A stretch of 9,978 nt of DNA from JBBCJT01 sp037190665 (GTDB lineage: Bacteria > Pseudomonadota > Alphaproteobacteria > Acetobacterales > Acetobacteraceae): positions 1 through 9,978 of the forward strand of contig JBBCJT010000252.1 of assembly GCA_037190665.1 (NCBI GenBank), given 5' to 3'. Position 1 is the stretch's first letter, and each line of letters starts with the position of its first letter. Shown piece after piece: positions 1 through 7,164 of the stretch. Both the position numbers and the translations under genes were made by a program. The notes beneath the pieces were generated by a model, which worked only from the letters and a program-made list of their open reading frames with translations, was not told where the DNA came from and made no database searches.

Positions 1-143
1 AGCGGCTTGCTCTTGCCGAACTCCTCGCGGATCGCCATCAGGCCGGGCATCTCGTCCTCGGCCATCGCGATCTCCTTGCGGCCCCATTCGGCCAGCGAGA
101 GATCCTTGACGACGTAGTCGGCCGGGGTGGCGGTATCGGGCAT
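1..143 (-). CDS. ahcY: Adenosylhomocysteinase, N-terminal fragment (runs off window)
   Basis: Only the first 47 codons are present; the gene continues past base 1. The protein begins MPDTATPADYVVKDLSLAEW and continues with GRKEIAMAEDEMPGL and MAIREEFGKSKP, which I recognise as the N-terminus of S-adenosyl-L-homocysteine hydrolase (D-x-SLAxWGRKEI...AExEMPGLMA). The family is a cytosolic NAD-dependent enzyme that splits S-adenosylhomocysteine into homocysteine and adenosine, relieving product inhibition of methyltransferases and feeding methionine regeneration. The catalytic and NAD-binding regions lie outside the window. Two in-frame ATGs are possible, at 152 and 143. I chose 143 because a GAGGA Shine-Dalgarno lies 9 bases before it but directly abuts the ATG at 152. 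Upstream are an operator-like palindrome (209-228) and a hairpin repeat separating it from trxA, so it probably has its own promoter. Confidence 0.9.
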   Translation of the reverse strand, partial: MPDTATPADYVVKDLSLAEWGRKEIAMAEDEMPGLMAIREEFGKSKP

Positions 144-152
144 CTTCGGCAT

Positions 153-157
153 TCCTC
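153..157 (-). promoter_or_regulatory. Ribosome binding site of ahcY
   Basis: On the minus strand this reads GAGGA. It is 9 bases from the ATG at 143 and 0 bases from the ATG at 152, so it favours the inner start giving MPDTATP rather than MPKMPDT. Confidence 0.6.
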
Positions 158-208
158 GGGGTCAGCGTCGCCGCGCGCCTACCATGCGAGGGCGGGCCGG
201 TCCAGCAG

Positions 209-228
209 ACATGTCGATATCCTTATGT
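209..228. promoter_or_regulatory. Palindromic operator candidate upstream of ahcY (SahR/ArsR-type)
   Basis: The sequence has the symmetric form ACATnnnGATATCnnnATGT, a 20-base dyad with 14 symmetric positions. It lies 65 bases upstream of the ahcY start and is an AT-richer island in very GC-rich DNA. On the minus strand one half reads ACATAAGGATATC. ArsR-family SahR regulators that respond to S-adenosylhomocysteine are known to control ahcY and methionine-cycle genes in Proteobacteria through AT-rich palindromes centred on a GATATC/ATAT-like core. Matching this site to that family is from memory and is inference; the dyad itself is directly visible. Confidence 0.45.
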
Positions 229-232
229 GCCG

Positions 233-490
233 CGGGGCGCTGCCCCGGACCCCGGAAGGGGCTTTGCCCCTTCACCCCACCAGGGGGCACGGCCCCCTGG
301 ACCCGCGATTCCTTCAGGAAGGCTTTGAACGAGCCGGTCAGACAGACCCACCCCCCACAACCATCGTTGTGGGGGGGGTCTGTCTGACCGGTTTGGCCGA
401 AGGCCCCCTTAAGGAGCCCGGGTCAAGGGGCCGGTGGCCCCTTGCGGGTGCAGGGCAGCGCCCTGCCGGGGTGTGGGGCAGAAGCCCCAC
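233..490 (-). repeat. Modular multi-hairpin interspersed repeat, copy A
   Basis: This element fills nearly all of the gap between trxA and ahcY; no coding sequence is credible here. It is a string of nine inverted repeats, mostly with 2-4 base loops: 233-247, 255-273, 280-300 (loop ACG), 311-322, the long central stem 334-391, 395-405 (loop GAA), 424-444 (loop GGT), 450-466 (loop AGC) and 473-490. Copy B at 9777-9978 has the same module order and shares exact blocks of 25 bases (301-325 = 9842-9866) and 27 bases (412-438 = 9952-9978). Between these blocks the stems differ but still pair. The right end stops 4 bases from the trxA stop codon, so in transcription it begins at the 3' end of trxA. 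No T-run follows any stem, so it is not a standard intrinsic terminator. I saw no target-site duplication and no transposase. Confidence 0.85.
334..391 (-). repeat. Long central hairpin of repeat copy A
   Basis: The left arm 334-361 and right arm 366-391 form 26 base pairs around the 4-base loop CATC (362-365). Two bases on the left arm (A350 and one neighbouring C) stay unpaired. The loop-proximal part (CCCCCCACAAC / GTTGTGGGGGG) is shared with copy B, while the outer part (GGTCAGACAGA / TCTGTCTGACC) is specific to this copy. Confidence 0.85.
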
Positions 491-494
491 CGCG

Positions 495-821
495 TCAGAT
501 CGCGCCGGCGACCCAGTCGCGGAGCTGGCTGCGGGGCAGTGCGCCCACCTTGGTCGCGGCCGGCTTGCCGTCCTTGAACAGGATCAGCGTCGGGATGCCG
601 CGCACATGGAAGCGGTTCGGGGTTTCGGGGTTCTCGTCGATATTGACCTTGGCCACCGTCAGCCGGTCGCCGAATTCCTTGGCGATCTCGTCCAGCGCGG
701 GGGCGATCGCCTTGCAGGGGCCGCACCATTCGGCCCAGAAATCCACCAGCACAGGGCCGGCCGCCTTCTCCACGTCGGTGGTGAAGCTCTGGTCGGTCAC
801 GGCCTTGATGTGTTCGCTCAT
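495..821 (-). CDS. trxA: Thioredoxin 1
   Basis: The 108-residue product is a complete classical thioredoxin, matching the usual 105-110 residues. It is a cytosolic dithiol reductant of ribonucleotide reductase and many disulfide proteins and is recycled by thioredoxin reductase. The active site W-C-G-P-C is at residues 32-36 within VDFWAEWCGPCKAIAPAL; D27 is the conserved buried acid and P77 in GIPT is the cis-proline. There is no signal peptide. I chose ATG 821 (MSEHIKAVTD) because it matches the family length; a GAGGG lies 11 bases upstream, a rather long spacing. The frame stays open upstream to a TTG at 881 that overlaps the addA stop, so a 20-residue extension is formally possible. It lies 56 bases after addA and is probably cotranscribed with it. 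Repeat copy A begins 4 bases after the stop. Confidence 0.97.
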   Translation of the reverse strand: MSEHIKAVTDQSFTTDVEKAAGPVLVDFWAEWCGPCKAIAPALDEIAKEFGDRLTVAKVNIDENPETPNRFHVRGIPTLILFKDGKPAATKVGALPRSQLRDWVAGAI

Positions 822-877
822 CGGGGGGAGATCCCTCATTTCGTTGGGGCCGAACGTGGGCATCGCCACGGTGGCGG

Positions 878-3800
878 TCAAGCGGGGCCGCTCTCGCCGT
901 CGTGAGGCGCATGGCGGTCGAGCAGCGCGGCGGGCAGTTCCATCAGCGCGGGCGCGTGCGTCCAGACCAGCGCGCAGCGGATGTTCCGCCCCGGCCAGAC
1001 CTGCCGCAGCACCGCCCGGTAGGTGGCCATCTGCCGCAGGTACAGCGGCGCCACGTCCTCCACGCGCGCGGGCGGCGGGCGGTTGGTCTTGAAGTCGGCC
1101 ACCAGCACGGTGTCCACGCTCACCGCGATCCGGTCGGCCTGCCCCAGCACCGGCTGCCCGCCGGGCAGCAGCGCGGTCAGCGGCGCCTCGGCCAGCGCGC
1201 CGGGGGCGAAGAGCGGGGCGAAGACCGGATCGTCGAGCAGGCGCAGCACCTCGGCGGCGATCTCACCGGCCTCTCCCGCTCCCAGCCCGTGGCCGGGGGC
1301 GGCGAGGTAGCGCGCGGCGGCGGCGGTGCGGTCGGCCTGCGGCAGGTCGGGCAGGTGCTGCAGCAGCGCGTGGATCAGCCGACCGCGCCGGAAGCGCGCG
1401 CCGTTGGGGTCGAGCACGCCGCCCGGCGGCGCGGTCGCGGGCCCGGCCGGGTCGCGGCTGGGGGAGAGCGGGCGCGGCGGCGTCTCCTCCGCCGGCGGCG
1501 GGCGGCGCAGCCAGGCGGGGATCGGCGCGGGCTTCGCGGCAGGGGGCGCGGGGGCGGCGGTGTCGGGGCGTCGCAGGAGCAGCGCCTCGCCCTGCCAGCC
1601 CGCCTCGGCGCACCAGGCGGCGCTGTCGAACGGGACCGTCGCCGCCGCCAGCGCCGGATGGGCGAACCCGGCCTCGATCAGCCGGTACCAGCCGTCGTCC
1701 TTCTCGGCCACGCGCTTCTGCCAGCCACAGACCAGCAGCCGGTCGGCGGGCCGCGTCAGGGCGACATAGAGCAGCCGCCGCTCCTCTTCCTCCGCCGCCT
1801 CCTTCGCGGCCTGCTGCGCCGCCTCGAACGCCGTGCCGCGATACTCCCTGTTCGGCGCGTAGAGCGGCTGCCCGTCCCGCCACAGCACCGCGTCGGTCCG
1901 GCCGGAGGAACCGATGGTCGCGGGCAGGATCACCACCGGCGCCTCCAGCCCCTTGGCGCCGTGCACGGTCATGATCCGCACCTCGTCCCGCGCGGCGGCG
2001 GCCTCGCGCCGGACCTCCCCCTCGCCGGCCTCCAGCCAGGCGAGGAAGCCCTGCAGGCTGGGCGGGTGCGCGGTCTCGTAGGCGAGCGCGGTCTCCAACA
2101 GCTCGTCCAGCGGCTCCGCGGCCTCCGCCCCCAGCCGGGCGAGCATCCGCGCCCGCCCGCCACCTTCGACCAGCACGGCGGCGAGCAGCGCATGCGGCGC
2201 GACGTAGTCGGCGCGGGCGAGCAGGCCGGAGAGGAACTCCTCCGCCTGCGCCCAATCCTCCCGCTCCGCCGCGCGCGCGCCCAGCGCCGCGCGCAGCGAG
2301 CCGGTGCGGCCGAGGGCGAGGTGCATCAGGCTGTCCTCGTCGAGCCCGACCAGCGGCGACTTCAGCAGCCCGGCAAGGTTCAGGTCGTCGTCCGGGAACA
2401 GCAGCACGTGCAGCAGCGCGAGCATGTCGCGCACCGGCAGTTCCTCGGTCAGGCGCAGCCGGTCGAGCCCCGCCACCGGCACGCCGGCCGCCTTCAGCGC
2501 GCCGACCAGCCGGCGGACGAAGGCGTGGCGGCTGCGCACGAGGATCAGGATGTCGCCCGGTCGCATCGGCCGCCCGCGCACCGGCTCGCCGCTCGCGATC
2601 CAGTCGCGGATGCGCCCGGCCAGCGCGGCGGCGAGCCGCGCTTCGGAATCCTGACGCAGGATGCGTCCGGCGGGCGGGTCCCAGGGGGCGGCTTCCGGCG
2701 CGTCGTCCAGCGGCGCGAGCGGCCACAGCTCCACGCAGCCCGGCGCCTCCGCCCGGTCGGGCACGTGCTCGATCGGTTCGTCCGACACGCCCGCGCGCAC
2801 GTGCTCCGGGCCGAACACGGCATCGACCAGCGACAGCACCGGCGCGGCGGAGCGGAAGGACACGCGCAGCGGCACATGGCGGAAGCCCGCCGGGTCGAGC
2901 GCGGTGGCGCGGCCGGCGAAGGTCTCGCCGTAGCGGACGAAGGCGCGCGGGTCGGCCCCCTGGAAGCCGTAGATCGACTGCTTCGGATCGCCGACCGCGA
3001 ACACGCTGCGCGGCCGTTCGTGCTGGCCCTCGCCCGCGAAGAAATCGCCCGTCAGCGCCTCGGCCACCTGCCATTGCGCGGGGGCCGTGTCCTGCGCCTC
3101 GTCGATCAGCAGGTGGTCGAGCCCGCCATCCAGCTTGAACAGGATCCACGGCGCGATGCCGCCCTGCGACAGCAGCCGCACGGAGGCGCGGATCAGGTCG
3201 TCGTAGTCGAGGGCCGCGAGCCGGCGCTTGCGCGCCTCGTAATCCTCCGCATAGGGCGCGGCGAGGGCGACCAGCGCGGCCGTTGCGGCGGCAAGCCGCG
3301 CGTTGCGGCAGCGTTCGAGGGCGGCGACGAGCCGCCCGGCCTCCGCCACCATCAGCGCGGGCAGGTCGGCGCAGGCGGCGATCGAGGCCCTGGTGCCGAA
3401 CCGCTTGCGCGGCTCGCCCTCCTTGGTGAGGAACACGCCGTACCATTCCGCCCACTGCGCCGGCCGGTCCTCCGGTTCGTGGGACAGGAACAGGCGCATC
3501 CTCTCGGCGACGCCCTGATCGGTGGCCGTGCCGGCATCCAGCGCCTCGACGCAGCGGAAGATCTCGGGGGGGATCGCCGCACAGGCTTCGGCGAGGATCG
3601 CATCCTCCGTCCCCGTCTCGCCGATCTCGCCGTTGATCGCCGCGATCAGCCCTTCCGGCCCGCCATGGCGGCGCAGCGCCTCGGCGAAGCGGCCCTCGCG
3701 GTCGGCGAGCAGGCCCAGCACCTCGCTGAAACTGTCGGCGGTGACGAGCGGCGCGAGTCGTTCGGCCGCGGCGTCGGATGCGGGTGCGAAGAGCGCCGCC

Positions 3801-4288
3801 TCCCGCGCCTCGCGCTTCAGCAGCGCGGCCTCGCGGTCCTCGACCAGGCCGAAATGCGGGGAGATGGTCGCTTCCAGCGGGAAGCGGCGCAGCAGCGTCT
3901 GGCAGAAGGCGTGGATCGTCTGAATGCGCATCCCGCCCGGCAGGTCGAGCACGCGCGCGAACAGCCCGCGCGCACGGGCCAGCGTCGCGGCATCCGGCGT
4001 CTGCCGCGTCAGCTCCGCCAGCATCGCCGCGAGCGCCGCCTCATCCGCCGAGGCCCATTCGCCGAGCCGCCGCGCGAGCCGTGTGGCCATCTCGGCGGCG
4101 GCGGCGCGGGTGAAGGTCAGGCAGAGGATGGAAGCCGGATCGGCGCCCGGCACCAGCATCAGCCGCAGCAGCCGGTCGGTCAGCAGCTTGGTCTTGCCGG
4201 ACCCCGCCGAGGCCGACACCCAGGCGGAGACGGCCGGGTCCGCCGCCGCGTGCTGCGCGTCCTGTGCGATGCGCCGTGCGGTGCTCAT
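878..4288 (-). CDS. addA: Double-strand break repair helicase-nuclease subunit AddA
   Basis: The 1136-residue product is a full-length UvrD-like superfamily 1A helicase with a C-terminal RecB-type nuclease, the motor subunit of AddAB. The complex unwinds and degrades DNA from double-strand ends and produces 3' single strands for RecA. Motifs visible in order: Walker A SASAGSGKT (25-33), motif Ia TFTRAAAAEM (58-67), Walker B LLIDEAQD (393-400), motif III VGDPKQSIYGFQGA (432-445), motif IV VSFRS (476-480), motif V IMTVHGAKGLE (772-782) and motif VI LLYVALTRPADRL (839-851). A proline/alanine-rich linker (about 908-955) leads to the nuclease, with H973, D1052 (QADRI), D1065-F-K1067 and Q1086 as metal and catalytic residues. 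All key residues are present and no frameshift is seen. The start ATG at 4288 overlaps the addB stop (ATGA), pointing to translational coupling. Confidence 0.97.
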   Translation of the reverse strand: MSTARRIAQDAQHAAADPAVSAWVSASAGSGKTKLLTDRLLRLMLVPGADPASILCLTFTRAAAAEMATRLARRLGEWASADEAALAAMLAELTRQTPDAATLARARGLFARVLDLPGGMRIQTIHAFCQTLLRRFPLEATISPHFGLVEDREAALLKREAREAALFAPASDAAAERLAPLVTADSFSEVLGLLADREGRFAEALRRHGGPEGLIAAINGEIGETGTEDAILAEACAAIPPEIFRCVEALDAGTATDQGVAERMRLFLSHEPEDRPAQWAEWYGVFLTKEGEPRKRFGTRASIAACADLPALMVAEAGRLVAALERCRNARLAAATAALVALAAPYAEDYEARKRRLAALDYDDLIRASVRLLSQGGIAPWILFKLDGGLDHLLIDEAQDTAPAQWQVAEALTGDFFAGEGQHERPRSVFAVGDPKQSIYGFQGADPRAFVRYGETFAGRATALDPAGFRHVPLRVSFRSAAPVLSLVDAVFGPEHVRAGVSDEPIEHVPDRAEAPGCVELWPLAPLDDAPEAAPWDPPAGRILRQDSEARLAAALAGRIRDWIASGEPVRGRPMRPGDILILVRSRHAFVRRLVGALKAAGVPVAGLDRLRLTEELPVRDMLALLHVLLFPDDDLNLAGLLKSPLVGLDEDSLMHLALGRTGSLRAALGARAAEREDWAQAEEFLSGLLARADYVAPHALLAAVLVEGGGRARMLARLGAEAAEPLDELLETALAYETAHPPSLQGFLAWLEAGEGEVRREAAAARDEVRIMTVHGAKGLEAPVVILPATIGSSGRTDAVLWRDGQPLYAPNREYRGTAFEAAQQAAKEAAEEEERRLLYVALTRPADRLLVCGWQKRVAEKDDGWYRLIEAGFAHPALAAATVPFDSAAWCAEAGWQGEALLLRRPDTAAPAPPAAKPAPIPAWLRRPPPAEETPPRPLSPSRDPAGPATAPPGGVLDPNGARFRRGRLIHALLQHLPDLPQADRTAAAARYLAAPGHGLGAGEAGEIAAEVLRLLDDPVFAPLFAPGALAEAPLTALLPGGQPVLGQADRIAVSVDTVLVADFKTNRPPPARVEDVAPLYLRQMATYRAVLRQVWPGRNIRCALVWTHAPALMELPAALLDRHAPHDGESGPA

Positions 4289-7164
4289 CCGCCCCACTCC
4301 TGCACCCGCGCGAGGTGTTCGTAGTCCGAATGCCGCGGTGCCGCGTCCGGATGCGGGCGGGCGAGATACGGGGTGGCGGGGTCGGCGAAGCGGGCGAGCA
4401 GCGCCTCGAGACGCGGCCGCGCCGTGTCCAGATGCGCGCGCAGGTCCTGCCCGAGGACCCTGCGCACCGAGCCCGGCTCGGCCCCGCCGCTCGCGCGCCA
4501 GTATTCCAGCCGGCCCACGGCGCCGGCCGGCACGGCGGGGAAGCCGCCCGCCTCGGCGATCAGCGCCTCGACCACGAGCTGCGGGGAGCGGCCGGCCTCG
4601 ACCTCCCTGCCCGATGGCGCGGCGCCGGTCTTGAAGTCGACCAGCGCGAGCCCGTCCGGATGCGCCTCGATCCGGTCGGCGCGCGCCCTCACCTGCGCGG
4701 GGCCGAAGGTCGCGATGCCCTCGACCTCCGCCCAGTGCGCTGACATCCCGTCCGCGCGCCGCCGCGCGATCTCCTCCTCCGCCCACTGCGCCACGCGGTG
4801 CAGCCGGGGCCGCCAGAAGGCGACCAGCGCGCGCGGCAGCGACAGCGAGGCGAGCGCGTCCTCCGCCGCCTGCGCCGCGCCCGCGCCGGCGACGAGACGG
4901 GCCATCGCCTCGTGCACCAGCGTGCCGAATTCCCGCGCCCCCCGCTCCTGGTCGAGCGGATCGAGCGGGCGCAGCCGCAGCACGCGCTTGGCGTAGACCT
5001 CGTAGGGGTCGCGCATCAGCGCCTCGACATCGCCCTGCGTCAGCACGGCGGGCCGGCCGGTGGCCGGGCAGGGCGCGGGGGGCGCGACGGGGACGGGCGG
5101 GCCGTCAGGGTCGTCCAGCCGCGTGGCCCAGCCGAGCAGGTCGGACGCAGGCGGCAGGCCCTCGCCGCTCTGGCCGCGCAGGAAGGCGTCCAGCCGCGTC
5201 AGCCAGCGGGACGGGACGGTCGGCGCGCCCTCCACCCGCGCGGTGCGCACCAGCAGCACCTCTGGCGCGGCGGCGGCGAGCAGGGCGAAATCGGCCGCCG
5301 CCGTGCCGATGGACTGCTCCGGCGCCGGCAGCCCGGCCTGCGCGCGCATCGCGCGGGACAGCCACGGGCCGGGGTCGGCGGCCCCCGGCCAGCGCGCTTC
5401 CTCCAGCCCGGCGAGCACCAGCGTGTCCGCCCGTTGCAGCCGTGCCTCGGTCAGGCCCCAGATGGCGACGCGGGGGTGCTCCGACGTGCCTTCCGGCCGG
5501 CCGCGCAGCACGCGCCGTCCGCGCGCGACCGCGCCTTCCAGGGTGGCGTCGAACAGCGCGGCATAGGCTTCGGCGTCGCAGGGCGGCAGCGTCTCGAAGG
5601 CGGCGGAAACAGCGTTGAGATGCGCGGCCAGCGCCTCGCCTTCCTCCCCGGCCCAGAGCCGCAGCGGGCCGGGCGCATCGGGCGCGGCGGCGAGGCGTTC
5701 GGCGGCGACGAGCTGCGCTTCGAGGCGCAGCGCGGGCGGCATCGGATCGGGGCGGGCGAAGCTGCCCAGCGCAGCTTCCAGCAGGTCCGGCACGCGCGAG
5801 CGGGGTGCGGCGTCGCGCAGCGCGGCGATGCCGGGCGGCGGGCGGATGCCGCGCAGCGCCGCCTTCTCCAGCGCGCGCACCTCCCGCCGCAGGGCCTCGG
5901 GCGCGATCCCGGCGGCGGCCAGCGGGTGCTTGAGCAGCGCGAGCAGCGGCACCGGCGCGAAATCCTGCGCAGGGGCAGCGGCGAGCAGGCGGAGGAAGGC
6001 GCCGGGCGGGGTGGCGCCGAGCGGTTCGCCCGCGGAATCGTCGGCCACGATTCCCAGCCGCGCGAGTTCCGCCGACACCCGCAGCGCGAGCGCGCGGTCC
6101 GGCGTGACCAGCGCCGCCGTCCGCCCGCGCGTCTCGATCGCCGCACGCAGGGCGAGCGCGATGCCCCGCGCGGCCGTGTTCGGCTCCGGCGCGTCGAGCA
6201 GGTAGAGCCCCTCCGCCGCCGCGCGCCAGCGATCCGGCGCGCGCACGGTCCAAGCGGCCATCGCGTCCGCCGGCAGCAACGCCATCGACAGCAGGGCGGG
6301 GCGCGCGTCCGGCGTGGCGGGGCCGGCGGCCTCGTGCGGCCAGTCGGCGACATCCTCGCGGCGCGCATCCAGCGCGTGCAGCAGCCGCGCCTGCCCGGCC
6401 TGCGGGTGTGTCGGCTCGGCGGCGGCCGCGTCGAAGGCCGCCGCGTCCATCGCCCGGTCCAGCCCGGCGAGCACGACCATCCCTTGGTCCAGCCGCGCGA
6501 CGGTGCGCAGCAGCCTTCCCACGGCGGGGATCGGGTTGGCGAAGCCGGCCGCGATCACCGGATGGGCGGGCGGTGCGGCCTGCCAGGCCCGTGCGCGGGC
6601 GTCGAGCAGGCCGACCAGCCGCGCGGCGGGGTCGGCAAGCCCCGCCTCCGCCAGCCAGGCCGGCCAGGATTCGGTGACGATGCGCAGGAACTGCAGCGTC
6701 TGCTGCCAGTGATGCGCCAGCGCCTCCGGCACGATCTTCGCCAACGCCTCCGCCGGCACCTCCTCGCGCGCCAGCTCGTCGAACAGGGCGGCGAGGTCGG
6801 CGGCCAGCCGCCACGCCTGATCCGGCCGCGTCGGCGCGCCGCCGGCCCCGTTCATCGCCAGGATCAGCCGCGCCAGCACGCCCTGACGCCGCGCGGGCTC
6901 CACGGCGGGCGGCAGGTCGAGCCCGCCGGCCAGCACCAGATCGTCCGCCTCGGCCGCGGCGATCGGGATCATGCGCGGCAGCAGCAGCGCGCGGCCGGCG
7001 GACTGGCGCAGGAACGCCTCCCCCAGCGCGCGGGCGGCGCGCCGCGTGGGCAGCAGCACGAGCATGCGCGACAGGGCGGCCGGGTCGTCGCCGGCCCGCG
7101 CCAGCAGCCCCGCCGCGAGGTCGGCGAGGAAGGGCCGGTGCGCGGCGATGGCGAGAAGCTTCAC
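4285..7164 (-). CDS. addB: Double-strand break repair nuclease subunit AddB
   Basis: The 959-residue product matches alphaproteobacterial AddB, partner of the adjacent AddA. It begins with GTG at 7164 (fMKLLAIAAHRPFLADLAAGL), overlapping the preceding stop as GTGA. The N-terminal half is helicase-like but has no Walker A; the region around LVLLPTRRAARAL (35-47) takes its place, so it is not expected to be an ATP motor. The C-terminal nuclease domain is intact: H751 (FGTLVHE), D829 (RADRIE), D843-F-K845 (LVDFKTG) and Q862. Only two cysteines occur (C529, C699), so the four-cysteine iron-sulfur cluster known from Bacillus AddB cannot form. The position of its first cysteine is occupied by D719 in RDPYEVYAKRVLRL. 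I believe this is normal for alphaproteobacterial AddB. Its stop overlaps the addA start by 4 bases (ATGA). Confidence 0.95.
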   Translation of the reverse strand: MKLLAIAAHRPFLADLAAGLLARAGDDPAALSRMLVLLPTRRAARALGEAFLRQSAGRALLLPRMIPIAAAEADDLVLAGGLDLPPAVEPARRQGVLARLILAMNGAGGAPTRPDQAWRLAADLAALFDELAREEVPAEALAKIVPEALAHHWQQTLQFLRIVTESWPAWLAEAGLADPAARLVGLLDARARAWQAAPPAHPVIAAGFANPIPAVGRLLRTVARLDQGMVVLAGLDRAMDAAAFDAAAAEPTHPQAGQARLLHALDARREDVADWPHEAAGPATPDARPALLSMALLPADAMAAWTVRAPDRWRAAAEGLYLLDAPEPNTAARGIALALRAAIETRGRTAALVTPDRALALRVSAELARLGIVADDSAGEPLGATPPGAFLRLLAAAPAQDFAPVPLLALLKHPLAAAGIAPEALRREVRALEKAALRGIRPPPGIAALRDAAPRSRVPDLLEAALGSFARPDPMPPALRLEAQLVAAERLAAAPDAPGPLRLWAGEEGEALAAHLNAVSAAFETLPPCDAEAYAALFDATLEGAVARGRRVLRGRPEGTSEHPRVAIWGLTEARLQRADTLVLAGLEEARWPGAADPGPWLSRAMRAQAGLPAPEQSIGTAAADFALLAAAAPEVLLVRTARVEGAPTVPSRWLTRLDAFLRGQSGEGLPPASDLLGWATRLDDPDGPPVPVAPPAPCPATGRPAVLTQGDVEALMRDPYEVYAKRVLRLRPLDPLDQERGAREFGTLVHEAMARLVAGAGAAQAAEDALASLSLPRALVAFWRPRLHRVAQWAEEEIARRRADGMSAHWAEVEGIATFGPAQVRARADRIEAHPDGLALVDFKTGAAPSGREVEAGRSPQLVVEALIAEAGGFPAVPAGAVGRLEYWRASGGAEPGSVRRVLGQDLRAHLDTARPRLEALLARFADPATPYLARPHPDAAPRHSDYEHLARVQEWGG

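Noticed and set aside
144..208. S-adenosylhomocysteine or SAM riboswitch in the ahcY leader
   Set aside because: Only 65 bases separate the operator-like dyad from the start, and I cannot find the paired helices or pseudoknot of the known SAH or SAM-II classes. A covariance-model search would settle it.
255..300. CRISPR-like array formed by short GC-rich repeats
   Set aside because: The units are adjacent palindromes of differing sequence without regular spacers, and no cas gene is present.
334..391. Insertion-sequence terminal inverted repeats
   Set aside because: The arms lie only 4 bases apart and enclose nothing; no transposase or target duplication is seen, so it is a hairpin rather than an element's ends.
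225..905. Plus-strand open frames running through repeat copy A into trxA
   Set aside because: They translate hairpin repeats and the antisense of trxA; no ribosome binding site or domain supports them.
902..4324. A 1140-codon open frame on the plus strand opposite addA
   Set aside because: It is antisense to an intact AddA with all helicase and nuclease motifs. Its product is low-complexity (rich in R, G, Q, H) with no domain, as expected for a mirror frame in very GC-rich DNA where stops are rare.
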